Positions 1 through 11,577 of a stretch of 64,000 nucleotides of DNA are shown piece by piece. How positions within the stretch are numbered: the first letter of the stretch is position 1; each line of letters opens with the position of its first letter. This DNA is from Voacanga thouarsii (taxonomy: Eukaryota; Streptophyta; Magnoliopsida; Gentianales; Apocynaceae): the NCBI GenBank assembly GCA_026120185.1, contig JANUWF010001661.1, positions 620,001 to 684,000 of the forward strand, written 5' to 3'. Below the pieces are notes generated by a model that saw nothing but the letters and a program-made list of their open reading frames with translations, searched no databases and was not told where the DNA came from. The translations under genes were made by a program, and so were the position numbers.

Positions 1-1325
1 AATAATAAATTAAGATTAGTATGTTTGTGACTTAATGGCTATGTTTTACTGGTCATGGATATTTGTGATATCGAATCAAAACATAAATAAATGTTAGAGA
101 ACATTGTATTAGACATGACCCACTGTGAAAGTACTTCATGGAATATGTCATAAGTACTTTTTAGCCACAATAATATTAAAAGTCCTTCGACCTAAATTCA
201 TCATAGTTTCCTACTTGATAAATTCTATATTTTGACGTTGTGTAAAGTTGTCTTTAATCAGATAATAAATTAGACTACTGTTGGATATAGAATAAATCAA
301 TGAGAGGAATATGATTGATAGTGAAGGAATTTGTCCCTTTCAATTATGGGAGAGATATCCATGGGCTCCTTGATAAGTTAGACTATTAAAATGCATGGTC
401 GTGCTCAAATATATCAATCTAAGATATTGATATCATTTGTTTGAACAGTCTACTATGAAATGAAGAAATAATTGATTAAGCTTAATAAGGATGACATGCT
501 CCGTGCCTTATGCTTAATGTGGATATCGTGTGACCAAAGGACTAAATAAAAAATTATGGTTTGGTTCAAAGAGATCACCGATCTTCATTTAACTTGGATA
601 GTTATAATGTTTTGCTAGAAACCGCTTATAACTTGTACGCTATTTAAATATGATTTGGGCACACTGCCAGTGTTAAATGAACCTATAAGGTCACACAATA
701 AGAGAACTTGTTAGATTATTTTTCTGGTAACCAGATTTGATAAATTTGGAAATATGTCTAAGTTAATCGAACTTAGAAAATTTACCAGATACAATGAATT
801 TGGAAATATGTCCACATTCGATGTATCTGGATAATGTCCAGATTATAAGGATCTGACTTGGTAAATTAATTAGTTAAATTACTGAGATAATAGCAGAATC
901 TTATCATATCAATTTTAATTTAATTTGAATTAAAATTAAAAAATACGATAAGATATTATTATGGTTGGACTCTAAAAGGTTCGGAGGGGTTTTTAAGAAA
1001 ACCCTAGCCGTTTTCTCTAGAGAGCTATTCTGTTAAGAATATTCGAGCTTTCATTTACTAGAAAAATAAGCCTCTCAAACCCTAGGTGCTAGCACTCCCG
1101 GGTGACAAGTGAGTTCGCGGTGTGTATCTGATAGAGGACGTTCGCATATTGCAGCGTCTGGTGATTGTTCAGGTTGCACGAACAGCAGCACAATCGGAAT
1201 CGAAGGATATCGATTACACCTAACAAAGATAATTTGCAAACCTACGATCTTCTTAATTGTTTACTTGGATCCTCGGAAGGGATTCATGGATGTTTTTTGC
1301 GTTTAGGAGTCCACAAATCCTAACA
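1..1325 (+). mobile_element. B-family copia LTR, 5' end outside window
   Basis: This stretch is the reverse complement, with scattered differences, of the two LTRs of element B (36649-38165 and 44651-46176). It lacks about the first 190 bases of the LTR, which lie left of the window. It ends at 1325 with CCTAACA, matching the CA end of the B LTRs. Whether it is a solo LTR or the 3' LTR of a full element cannot be told here. It interrupts the Athila-like element that resumes at 1326. The 65-residue frame at 1109-1306 is just LTR sequence. Confidence 0.9.
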
Positions 1326-1766
1326 CCTGTACCTGAGATTATACGTTTGAGAAAGTCATTCATAATCTTTCTGTTAGCTCCACCATTACTACCATTGTTG
1401 GGTTGATTTACCTCTATTTCTTTCCTTACCCTTTCGCTTACAACCTTGCGGACCCTGGTGAGAGTTCTCTCAATTTTTGGATAAAGATCGACTATATTTG
1501 CATTAGATCATCAAATCATAAACTAAGAGTAAGGTCTACATAAGACATAAATTTTTGAGATTATACAATTTACAAGTTAGATGATTTACAACTGAAGTTA
1601 TAAAGAATTACAATGTATAAAGACATTAAAGTACAAGTATATAAGAAAATAAAATATAGCACCTAGTCATACAAGGAACATAAATACATATTTATATATT
1701 TACATATAGACATACAAGCATGTAAACATGGTTAAATTAACAAAATCTAAGCTTTTATGATATTGT
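1326..1766 (-). pseudogene. Athila-like gypsy leader and gag start (fragment)
   Basis: On the - strand this follows directly from the primer-binding site at 1767-1784. About 220 bases of AT-rich leader come first. The rest, toward 1326, reads as a basic gag-like stretch containing RTLTRVRKVVSERVRKEI, then an Asn/Gly-rich piece. Athila/Tat elements place gag here, so I infer a gag N-terminus, but the match is weak. It is cut at 1326 by the B-family LTR, and the rest of the element presumably lies left of the window. Confidence 0.5.
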
Positions 1767-1784
1767 TCCCCGGCAACAGCGCCA
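1767..1784 (-). promoter_or_regulatory. Primer-binding site, Asp-tRNA type
   Basis: The - strand reads TGGCGCTGTTGCCGGGGA, six bases past the LTR end at 1791. It differs at one base from the TGGCGCCGTTGCCGGGGA start typical of Athila/Tat gypsy elements, which is complementary to the 3' end of tRNA-Asp. It fixes the orientation of the flanking LTR as minus. Confidence 0.85.
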
Positions 1785-1790
1785 AAAACT

Positions 1791-3317
1791 TGATCCGTAA
1801 ATTTTAGGTGTATAAAAATCATCAATTTTAATTCCATCCCTCAGTCAAGTTTTATTAAACATTAATCCTAAATGTACATACGAGTAAGGATACTCATCGC
1901 AAGCATAGCGGAGGGAATTAACGAATATCGATTCTCAAAGAAACAAGTACACACTAATAACTTTTTATTCATTGTTTAACCGACCCAATTAAAGTGAGAA
2001 AATAATAAAAAGAAAAATAGAGAAATATATACAACTCAAGGATGTAGGTTTATGCAATTTATAGACAATTATCCTGGAAAACATGATAATGAACTAACTA
2101 GCAATTTTCTTAATTAATTATCATATTGGCCTCATACAGGAATATAAAGTAAAATTCAATCGTTTCACAAGTCATGAATCTACTTAAATAAATCCCACTT
2201 TATTTCTTAATCCATAGAATTACTATCTTTTGATTAATATTAACAGATTTGCTAATCAAGCTAACATAACCAAAACGTGCATTAAGCCCGATTCCTTATA
2301 AGCATGAAATTGGCTAATAACCCTTTGTTTGAGGTGAAATCAACTAATCTTTGATTATTTAGTCCAATAATCTTAACTTCGTCGCTCAAGTCCATTAAGA
2401 TTGGACAAACACAAAATCAATGCAATGAAACTCCTAACATCATCGTCCCAAGTTAATTACAAGAACTCGCATCAATAACTAATGATAACAAGTAATCAAA
2501 CACCAAATATGATAATGAATTGATTTAATAACTAAATTAACACAAAACTATAAATCCAAAATAATATTAAATTAAAATAAAAACATTGAATACATTATTG
2601 TTAAAGGAAAAGAAAGCAAAGATAAAAGATAGCACTCATAGACACGCCTTTTCTTCACCCTTGAAGACTCTCTTGAACAATCCTCCTTGATTGGGCAAAT
2701 TCCTCATTCAATAAGTGATTGGGAATTTTTACTTTTGAATCCACCTTTGCATGTGTATCTCCTCATTCTCTTCTATTTTCTTGTACTTTTATAGGCCTTC
2801 TGGATACTAAATTCGTAGCTTAAGAAGTCTTGGCCAAGTAGGATTGGGAAAATACCAAAATCATTAGAAAATTCCTAATTTCATGCACAGAATATTCGCC
2901 TTCCAAAGTGTACCTGGTGCCAGGTACCATCGACCCATCTGGCGCCAGGTGCACTATGTTCTTCCTATGGAGTTTTGCTCTATTTTTGCTGATCCGACAG
3001 AATGGACCTAGTGCCAAGTATACTTGCCAAACTTGGCACCAGGTCTGTTCTGATTTTTCCCTGAACATTGGTTTAATTTCTACTGCTTGACTAGAATGGA
3101 CCTGGCGTCTAGTCCCTTGGCTAGGCCTGGCACTAGGTACATTCTGGAATTGTTCACTTTCTACTCGATTTTAACTCAAATCTGCACAAATTTGCCAAAA
3201 ATACTTTTTACAAGCAAAATATCAAATAGAAAGGAATATGCCTAGTTATTAGTACAAATGTATTTCAAAACAATCTCAAATAACTCGAAAAATAATTGTA
3301 ATTTTAGCCCCTATTAA
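1791..3317 (-). mobile_element. Athila-like gypsy 5' LTR
   Basis: The LTR runs, in element sense, from about 3317 (TTAATAGGGGCT; the usual TG is altered) to 1791 (ACGGATCA). Both ends and a conserved block containing TCATTGTTTAACCGAC (near 1967-1983) align with the shorter copy at 12777-13662. The right end abuts the Tat-type gag-protease at 3318, so this element inserted into an older gypsy copy. Frames at 2820-3090 are read-through of a palindromic repeat and not genes. Confidence 0.8.
2905..3145. repeat. Iterated GGCGCC-centred palindromic motifs in LTR
   Basis: Six near-copies of the 14-base palindrome ACCTGGCGCCAGGT occur, for example CCTGGTGCCAGGT near 2911, CTGGCGCCAGGTG near 2939 and CTTGGCACCAGGT near 3033. 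The variants GGTGCC and GGCACC are what C-to-T decay of the central CpG would give on either strand. The same module is in the unrelated LTRs of element D (11620-11735, 56660-56790). Confidence 0.8.
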
Positions 3318-3986
3318 TAAGAAAAGCAAAGAAGACAATGATGAATACATAAAAAAAGGAGGCATGGAGAAAACTAATTCTTTAGTAGATCTTAGTAGTT
3401 GCATGGTGGATATCCTATTTACTGATGTTGATTTTCTACTTAGTTCGACACCTCATAATAGACCATTATTTGCGGTAGGTTACTTACAAGAGCAAAGATT
3501 GAATAGGATGTTGTTAGATTGAAGATCAGTAGTGAACATCGTACCTCTATGAATATTAAGAAAGTTAGGCATTTCTATGGATGAATTGTCTCAAAGTTGC
3601 CTTTTGATACAAGGATTCAATTAAGGTGGCCAATGAGCTAGTGGTACTCTCTGACTGGATATACTAATTAAAGATATGCTTTCAAATGCTCTTTTCCATA
3701 TTATTGATGCTAAGACATTTTGCAACATTTTGCTAGGAAGACCATGGCTCCATGATAATGGTGTGGTGATATCAACCTTGCATCAATATTTCATATACCG
3801 TTGAAATATAGTAGGAAAAAAAATAGAAGCTGATGATAAACCATTCACTGAAACTGAAGTGTATATTGCTAATACTAAGTATTATATTCAAAAAGATGGC
3901 GAATCAACTAAAATCGATTCATCAATGGGAAAGAAGATAAAAAGCTTACCTTCTCTAAAAATGTCAAAGCTATAGCAGGTGCAGAA
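3318..3986 (+). pseudogene. Tat-lineage gypsy gag-protease remnant, part 1
   Basis: The decayed + strand reading frame holds the protease block of Tat/Retand gypsy elements: LNRMLLD*RSVVNIVPL, then RKLGISMDELSQS and NILLGRPWLHDNGVVISTLH. The aspartic protease active site (usually D-G/S-G) reads D-*-R-S, so it is dead, and at least five in-frame stops are visible. The N-terminal gag is missing, cut by the Athila LTR at 3318. The frame resumes at 5711 after a solo LTR. In a live element this protein would cleave the gag-pol polyprotein. Confidence 0.8.
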
Positions 3987-5705
3987 TGTTAGTGTTGGGC
4001 CCTAGAGGCAATCACTTGTACATTGTATATGACACATTTTATTTTAATAAAAGGCATTATTTATCTTACAGTTTCTTTTGTTTACTTTAAGTAATTTAAC
4101 TGTTCGATAAAGTCCCTAGTAAAACACTGTGTTAAGTAAAGCATGGTATGCGATTCCTACTACACTGGATGGTGTTAGTACTTAAATAGTCCCTAATCAT
4201 AGTATTAATGAGACAGAACATCATTAATGCGTTAAGACTAGCATGTGTTAGACTTCCTGATTTAATCAGGCAGTGGGTCTCATAACTGTGAGTATTGAGA
4301 TGCTCAAAGTTAACACATGGATGCTTGTTAATGGAACAAGTTCATTGGATGACCTAACTTTGAGATAATCACGTGGATAACTATTTAGTGCCAGTGATAT
4401 AATCTCAATATAGCAAATGTGCAAGTATCTTTAGACTTGAGATCTCCAAGGTACTTTGTTTGCTGAGCCTTGTACTTTGATTCCAATCTTCGGAGCTCGA
4501 TTGAGGGCCACCTATGGGATGGATATTGGGTACATTGTGAGGTAAACGAAAGTAGTTGAGAGGGTCAATAAAGGATTCACCACTCCTAATAGTAGGGGCG
4601 AATATCTCACGGCCACATGTAGAAATTACTACTCAGAAAGTCCTTAGCCAAGGCAATTGTATATTGGAAACAGTTCCAATTGATACACATCTAGAGTAGT
4701 GGGCTCCTAGTACAAGTACTATTGTATTCGGGCCAGAATTATTTCTGGAGGGAGTTGGCACTAATTCTGTACTCCAAACCGAATGAGATATAGTATGGTG
4801 AAAGGAGTTAATTGCACTGAAGTTTGTTATTGAAGGGTTCATGTCAAGCCACTTGACTTCCTGGACTCTTGGGTGGTTATGATGTGTTGTTAGATGCTGC
4901 TCATACTCTGAGAATATGGGTTTATTAATTGATGAATTAATAAACCAATACTGATTAGAATTACTAGGATTAATTCTAATTAATTATGGATTATTAATCT
5001 CAAAGACGTTTGGATTAATTAATGTTCTCTACCAATTGACTGGGAAACCTAATAGGTTACACACAATGGAGGATTATATACTTAAGATGTTATTCGATAA
5101 TATAGTGGGGTTAATTGAGAGAAAGAAAATTTGTTGTGGACAAATTATAATTAGTTATAATTTGTGGCCCAAGTTGTAATTGTGAGAATTTAATGTTTCC
5201 AATTACAATTAGAGAATTCTAATAGGATTAAAATTCTCAGTTTTGAGAAGGAAATTTCGTGTGATATATAGTAGATATAACACACGAAAACCTTAGCTAA
5301 TAAGATACACGAAATCCCCAGCCAAGTCACACGTTTTTCCCTTCTTCTCTCTCCCTCTTGTTTTGCTGAAAACAAGAGAACCCTAGCCGCCATTATTGTT
5401 TCTGCTAGCACAGAAAATTTTGGTGCCTGAGTGTATCCTCTGTGTGGATTACTGTTAGAAATAATCACACATTGTGATTATAGTGGTTAGACGTTCAACT
5501 CACGTGGAGGTTGATCACGAGGATTGCTGGATCGCACCTCGACTTGAAGAAGAAAATTTTTGTTCTTCGGACGATCACCCAAAGGTAAAAGTTGTTACCT
5601 TTACTCACTTTATGTCTTGTTTTCCACACATAGACGGGTCCTGAGAGGGTATCTCGTTTTATTTTTCGCTGCGCCGTATACAATACGAGCCTGAGATACC
5701 CAACA
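3987..5705 (+). mobile_element. Solo copia LTR, related to element C LTRs
   Basis: It starts TGTTAGTGTTGGGCCCTAG and ends GATACCCAACA. It is flanked by CAGAA (3982-3986) and TAGAA (5706-5710), a 5-base TSD with one change. The first half aligns with the LTRs of element C at 22346 and 52320 (same AATCACTTGTA block, same CTTGACTTCCTGGACTC block). The last part is different, so this is a related subfamily. The frames at 4633-4842, 5190-5468 and 5495-5734 lie wholly inside the LTR and have no family match I recognise. Confidence 0.88.
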
Positions 5706-5710
5706 TAGAA

Positions 5711-6767
5711 ATCTCTACCAAGCAACCTACACATACTAAACCACTGGGAAGGCTCACTCTGCCCCTCAAAAAGATTTACTTAGTTAAGTCACCAAATACT
5801 CATTTGAAAAGATTTATCTAGCTAAAGAAAGAAGCAAAGGTAGAGTATGGTGAATTACTTACTTTATGCACAAAGGAAGGATTTTCCCCAAATCTTATAG
5901 ATTCCTAGCAAAAGCTGGATATAATTCACAAAGTCAATATTTGCTGGGAAAGCTTCCTGTTGATATTAACAATGAAATGGGTAGGGATTTAGGATCTACC
6001 CAAAGCATGCCAACAGAAAAAGAGCGTGCCGGTTTGGGTTACAAACAAGCATCTCCTATTAGACTCAAAATCAAGAAGACAAACGTTTAATATATTATTG
6101 TAGAAGATAAAGCAACATCAAAACTTCGACATGTTTTTTTATAGATTGGGAGATACAAATCTGCGTCCATCGATCTTCACGAGACTAGGCCCAAAAGGAA
6201 AAAGAAAGCCCGTCTTCAAGAGGTTTGGAGTCATAGTCACTTCAAAGGCAAGACATCCTGGCAAAGTCTCCTCTAAGATAAGAACGATAGTGAATTGCGA
6301 TAGACTCCAAAAAGTGATAACATAAGTGATACCTACTACACCTTGTGATGAAGAAAGTGTAGATTCTTGCAATCCTATCACCATCTATGATAAAAAGTGT
6401 ACGAGGAAAAAGATGCTGAGTATGCTCCAATAGAACTTGAAAAAGGCGTAAAAACTACAGTTGATGAGCTAAAAGAAATAAATTTAGGCATTATTAAATA
6501 TCTTTACCCAATTTATATAAGTGCACTCTTATCGTTTGAATAAGACAATACCTACACTGAAATTTTAAAAAAATTTAGAGACATCTTTGCTTGGATATAT
6601 AAAGAAATGTTTGGCTTAGATATAAAAATTAGTGTCCACCATTTAGCTATAAAGATAGGGCGACAACAGTGAAGCAAGCATAACGGCATTTTTGACCTGA
6701 GTTGGTTCCATTAATTGAAGTAGAGGTGAACAAGCTCATCGAAGCCAAATTTATCTAAGAGGTCAAG
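5711..6767 (+). pseudogene. Tat-lineage gypsy gag-pol remnant, part 2
   Basis: This continues the frame of 3318-3986. It passes through the protease-RT linker, including the repeated SIFTRLGPK-type and RLGYK-type phrases usual in Tat elements. It then reaches the front of the reverse transcriptase: ATVDELKEINLG near 6450, KKFRDIFAWIYKEM near 6570 and the VNKLIEAKFI block near 6730. Numerous stops and frameshifts break it. It ends at 6767, where an LTR beginning TGTAACACCC has inserted or been joined, so the catalytic YxDD part of RT is absent. The short open stretches 5866-6090 and 6131-6325 belong to this remnant. Confidence 0.82.
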
Positions 6768-8090
6768 TGTAACACCCTACAAAAAAAGTGCCCAAAAAGG
6801 GTGGGGATGTCGCCCCATCTAAAGGATCAGGAGTTTTTATAGCTAGGAAAAGAAATATCACAAGTCCAAAATAATTCAAAACTTATTACAGCTAAAAACA
6901 AAGTTGCAAATATCTCAGATTACATAAAAGTGCAACCCTTAGTCAAGATCTAAAATAAAGAAATAAAGATAGGAATCTTCTAGTAACACATAATCTTGCC
7001 AAAGTTGGCAGCTCCTGAAACATGACATTAAAAGAGTGGGAGAAATACATCTCAGTAAGCCCTGTATGTGCTCAATAATTGAGTCAAAATGAAATTCATG
7101 AATGCACTTTGAAACTAATTATCAAAAGTTGATTGCAAGTCAAACATTTTTCATAAACGAAGTGAGTGGTATCAATCATATCCAAAAACACAATAATTTG
7201 TAGTATACAAAACCACTCAAAACAAACAGCTATGAAACCTTGCATCATAGTCTTACCATTAAACTTTGCATCATGACAAACACTGTGAAACCCTGCATCA
7301 TAGTGCAGTAGGTGTACAACCCACTAGGTAAGATACTCCTCCATTTCTTACCCCAACTTACCGGATGTTCATTCTAGAATATCAGTCCACTTGGATAAAG
7401 GTGCTAGCTCAGACCGATTTGACTCACTAGTACTGTTGCCTAATCAAGATTGAATTCACCTCTCGGAGGTGGCCACCTACCGGAAAACTGATTTGCTCCC
7501 TCTCAAGCTAGTGCTAGGCGCCCACCCTTAGTGAGTACTCTACATTTTAGCGTATTAATCAGAATCTAATCTCAATGAAAATAATTCCTCAAAACTTGGA
7601 CATGCAAGCATGAATACCAAAAGTTTACTTATAAATTCGTTTTGTAATCAAAGGTGTTTTTCCAATTAAAATCTTTATTTGTTGGAAACTCTCAAAAACC
7701 AGTCAAACTTGTATTCCAGATATCCACATTATTGAGATAATAAACATTTCCAAAACGACTTGCAATTCAAAGCTTTTATTGCAAACATTTAATGCAAAGA
7801 CTTACCTATCAAGTTAGTCAAATGCTTGAGCTAATAAGTTGCTACTCGTGCTTGGATCCCACTCCCATCTAAACAAAAAATTTACAAATTCTCAGTCAAA
7901 CACTACCTTTCTAGGAATAATAAGCATCCAAAATTCAACTTCCCCTTTTTCACCTAGGCAAGGTGTATATTCCATGCAAAGGTATTTGTTTCTACTCCCA
8001 AGATTCTCTCTTGACCAATACTTTACATACGAGAGCATTCCAACAAAGCAAATGAACAAGAAACATATATTCAATCAATAAAATATATAA
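6768..8090 (-). mobile_element. F-like gypsy LTR, 3' portion (H)
   Basis: It begins TGTAACACCC and shares with LTR F (26289) a GATGTCGCCCCATC motif at 6806 and the block GATACTCCTCCATTTCT (near 7329). It also shares the AGGTGGCC and GTGAGTACTC blocks and the closing CAAAGACTTACC. The order and spacing are the same as in F over about 1.2 kb, so it is the same LTR type on the - strand. The right limit is not defined: no GGGGTATTACA end is seen before 10 kb. Frames 7839-8081 are chance. Confidence 0.7.
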
Positions 8091-8755
8091 TACGTAGTAA
8101 ATAATATGGAAATTAAAATAATACACGGTAAATAATTAATTGCTACTAAAATAATAGACCAAGTGACATGCTCCAACAAACAAGCAAATAGGTTAAAAAA
8201 TAATTAACTAATTAAATTGATAAATAAATAATAAATAAATATTGAATAAATAATTAAATAATAATTAATGGTTTGATAAAAATAAATAAATAAGTTTTAA
8301 TAATAACAAATAATATTTTTAATAAATAATAGAAAATAAAAATAATAAATATTAATGATGTAAAAAAATAAAAACAACAATTAGAAAAAATAATTTAATA
8401 ATAATACTAATGAAAATAATAATAAACTATACATAATAATTTTGATAACTAATAATTTTAATAATAGGAAATAATAATTATAATAATTATAGTACTAAAT
8501 AATAATAATAATAGTATCCAATAATTATATTAACAATAAGGTAATAAATATTAAATAATAAATAAATGGTAATTAATAGCTTATAACTTGTACACAATAA
8601 ATAAATAATATTTAATAACATAATAAGTAAATCATGAATAATAAATTATAAATAAAAAATAAATGATAGATAACAAATAATAAATAACAGTTGGTAAATA
8701 ATAAATAATAAATGATATTAAATAAATAAATAATAATAAAAAGATCAAATTTTAC
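8091..8755. repeat. AT-rich low-complexity tract (AATA/AAT-type)
   Basis: Over 650 bases made almost only of A and T, dominated by imperfect AATAAATAAT, AATAAT and TAAATAAA strings with rare G or C. No coding signal or clean repeat period is visible. It could be degenerate microsatellite, part of the H LTR, or a matrix-attachment-like tract. Confidence 0.8.
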
Positions 8756-9850
8756 CGTAATGGTAAATTACATTCTAAAAATTATGATAATGATTGCAAT
8801 ATATTACTAGAGATGTGTTAACAATTACGACATCATATATTAAAATAATATTTTATGACAAGATAGATAATCGTGTTATATTAATTAAGCATATCGATAA
8901 TAAATTAATCACTAGTGTAAAAGCTAATAAAAATAAATGCATGAGGTAATCCCACAAAAATATCCTAAAAGCTGTACTATAATCCAATTCATGATGCTAC
9001 CTTCCCTTATTGCTTCCGAAATAATATTGCACTGTTCAAAAAATCCTTCTATCTTCGTAGCATAATTAATTGGAGCAAGTGTTCCCCGTGATACAACATT
9101 CAGCAAGTGATGCCATGGCCATCACGTGAGCAATTAGCAAACAACAAATATTTGAGTTACTACTCAATTCATTTCCTCAAACAATCCCTGCAACCCACTA
9201 CCTACAAGTTGATCGAAACCATACTGTCTACCCACAGAATCCATACAACACAAAAGAGGCATTCCCATTAAACAACCCAGAGCGTCTGCCATGCTTCGAC
9301 CAAACAGAAACCCTGCTAACCAAAAAATTCAACATGCTTGATCAAGTAAACAGGAAAAGATGAAGTGAAAACGCTATAGATTACTTGTAGAAGGGACGCT
9401 CGCGTAAATCCCTCGACACTGAAGGTTGCGGTGAAGCTGCACGATGCTTTGATTTGCCAAGAGAAGAAAATGATATTGTATTGAAAACTAAAGTGAACTG
9501 AGCGTGTATGCGCTGCTGATTTTTTAGAGTTTGAAGAGAAGAGTACGCGAAGGTGAGTTCCGGTTTAGAGCTGCTGGAAAGGGATTGAGAGAGAGACGAT
9601 AATTGGCTGCTATGTAAAGGAGGAGCCGGGCTCCTGAGGGAAAACAGCGGCGAACACATTCTGATTTGGTACAATACAGAGGAGGTTTATAAAGGTAATG
9701 AATAAAGGCATAAGGGTGCTTCGAATTGAAGGGATAATGGGGAAGAAAATGAAAGCAACCAAGATAGAGAAGTGTGAGGCTTCCGGGTGGAAAGGAAATA
9801 AGAGGCCCGAAACTTCTTGAGTGTTCTGTGGTTCTTTTTTTTTTTTTTTT
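8756..9850 (-). other. Possible gene 5' region or LTR promoter block
   Basis: Less AT-rich and richer in CpG than its surroundings. On the - strand a frame at 9674-9381 (97 residues) starts with a Ser/Pro-rich, low-acid stretch (second Met at 9659, then CSPLFSLRSPAPPLHSSQLS). This looks like a plastid transit peptide, though biased composition alone can mimic one. The frame stops in ACAAGTAATC, which could be a GT splice donor. A TTTATAAA sequence lies just upstream on the - strand (9686-9693), only about 12-30 bases from the two Met codons, so both would be too close to the start site of that TATA. Two further open patches (near 9290 and 9106-8924) could be exons. The alternative is the U3 promoter of LTR H. 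No family recognised. Confidence 0.3.
9686..9693 (-). promoter_or_regulatory. Candidate TATA box
   Basis: TTTATAAA on the - strand (CTTTATAAACC in context) is followed by a CT-rich leader. It is placed to drive transcription leftward through the 9674-9381 frame. The spacing fits an LTR or gene promoter, but nothing else proves use. Confidence 0.35.
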
Positions 9851-10009
9851 TCTCTTTCTTTTGTGTTTTAGAGGCTAACGGTTTCTGTTTAATTGATAGA
9901 TAACAATCACCTAGGGGAAGGAATTTCAGGCGTGATCTTTGGGGTTTTGAAATTTTAAAAAAATAACCAAAATAAAGCGCTAAATCCTAAGGCTTCTTGG
10001 CCTACGGAA
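9851..10009. other. Intergenic, nothing recognised
   Basis: A short unassigned stretch between the exon-like block and the start of homology to the copia C leader. It carries no LTR end or PBS, so the 5' LTR of C2 is missing here. Confidence 0.5.
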
Positions 10010-10495
10010 ATCCCGTATATATGTTGGCTTGAGGTTGTTGGGCTAACCCAAACTTACATGACATTGCACATGTTCAAGTTATGAAATTTTGAATTCCTAA
10101 TTAATAGGTTGGGTTTAACTAATTTTTTTTTCCCGGTTGGGTTAACTTAGGCATAAAGAAAATTAGAGGCAAGATTGGGTTAGCTTAAAAACTTTAAGAT
10201 TAAAAGATGTTAATCACCCAATGATCTGGTAATTACATATGATGTAATTTGTATTGGATACTTACCATTGAACTTAAGGGTGGCTTGTTGGGTAAACCCA
10301 AGGTCATTCTTGAGGAATTTAGATATCGGTCCCAACAGGCTTCCAACAGGCTTTTCCAAATCAATAGTGGGGGCTATTGGTTTGAGTAAAATAGTGGAAC
10401 AACAATGCAATTAATTAAAGACCTAATTATCTGCATTACATGTGCACATACAGTTAGCTAATTTTTTCTATCTCTACGTCTAGGTCATCTATATC
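10010..10495 (+). mobile_element. Copia C2 leader (5' untranslated part)
   Basis: This aligns with the leader of element C at about 25380-25864. Shared blocks include GGCTAACCCAA, GATGTTAATCACCCAATGAT and AAAATAGTGGAACAA, with the ATG of gag at the same place. It shows that C2 and C are the same family. C2's own 5' LTR is not present to the left, so C2 is 5'-truncated. Confidence 0.85.
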
Positions 10496-11577
10496 ATGTT
10501 AACCAACTTAAACATGCGTAGCATCTTGGAAACCAATAAATTGATTGAAACGAACTTCCTCAATTGGTATAGAAACTTAAGAATTGTTCTGAAGTCAAAA
10601 AAGTTGCTCTATGTGTTAGAAGCTCCTATTCCACCACCACCAGCTCAAGATCCTCATACTGATGAGCATGCTGTCCACAAGAAGCTTAAAGAGGATAGTG
10701 ACAAGGCATCCTATATGATGTTGGCATTAATGACCCCTGAGCTACAAATTAGCAAGAGCATATGGATGCTTACTCGATCATCTTGCATCTTTGAGAGTTG
10801 TTTGATGCCCAAGCCAGGATAGAAAGATATGAGATAGCAAAACAATTATTCCACTCAAAGATTGCTGAGGGTACTTTTGTGGCCACTCATGGGCTGAAGA
10901 TGTTGGGTTTAATTGAGAAGTCAGATCTCTAGGTTCTGTGATGGACAACGAATTAAGTATTGACTTAATTCTACAATCTTTACCATGTAGTTTCTCACAA
11001 TTTGTGATTAACTACTAGATGAACAAGATTGAGTCTACCATACTCCAGTTGATCAATCTGCTCAAAACTGTGGAGTCCTCCATGAAGAAGGAATCCAATG
11101 CAGTTATGTTAGTAGAATCTTCCTCTTCTAGGAAGAAGGATCCTAAGAAGAAGAAGAATGCTTCTACTAAGCCTACAGGTGGTGTGAAAAAGAAGGAGGC
11201 AGCCACCAAAGGCCCATGCCATCATTGTGAAAAGATAGGTCGTTAGAGGCACAATTGCAAAGCCTACATGGAGGCTGTCAAGGAAAAAAAGCAGAAGGAG
11301 AAACTCACAGGCACTTCTACTTCTACTCCTGGTATGTTTATGATTGAGGTTAATATTTCCTTTACAAATGAGATATGGGTATTAGATACCGGATGTGGAT
11401 CTTATTTGTGCAATAATTTGCGGGGACAAAAGGACAGTAGAAGGCTTGAGAAGGGTAACGTGGACCTACATACTGAAAATGGAGCAAAGGCTACTACACT
11501 TGCTGTGGGGACTTATGAGCTACACCTGCCTTCGGGATTGGTTTTAGAACTACAAAACTGTTATTTTGTACCAGTTT
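10496..11577 (+). pseudogene. Copia C2 gag-protease
   Basis: The frame opens at 10496 with the usual copia gag start (NKLIETNFLNWYRNLRIVLK). It covers the UBN2-type gag domain, then a Lys/Ser-rich tail. The CCHC zinc knuckle is damaged (CHHCEKIGR, then a stop where Trp is usual, then RHNC). The protease segment follows near 11380, with an intact active site in IWVLDTGCGSYLC. It is broken by a stop near 10820, a frameshift around 10930 and a stop at the knuckle. It ends at about 11577, where element D's LTR begins. The rest of the gene reappears only at 57166, in reverse transcriptase, so the integrase region is lost. Confidence 0.88.

Noticed and set aside
2820..3090. Overlapping open frames on both strands
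   Set aside because: They translate the palindromic GGCGCC module in an LTR; palindromes produce mirrored frames.
9381..9674. Confident plastid-targeted host protein
   Set aside because: The start looks like a transit peptide, but there is no recognisable mature domain, the promoter spacing is poor, and an LTR promoter explains it as well. Kept only as a low-confidence block.
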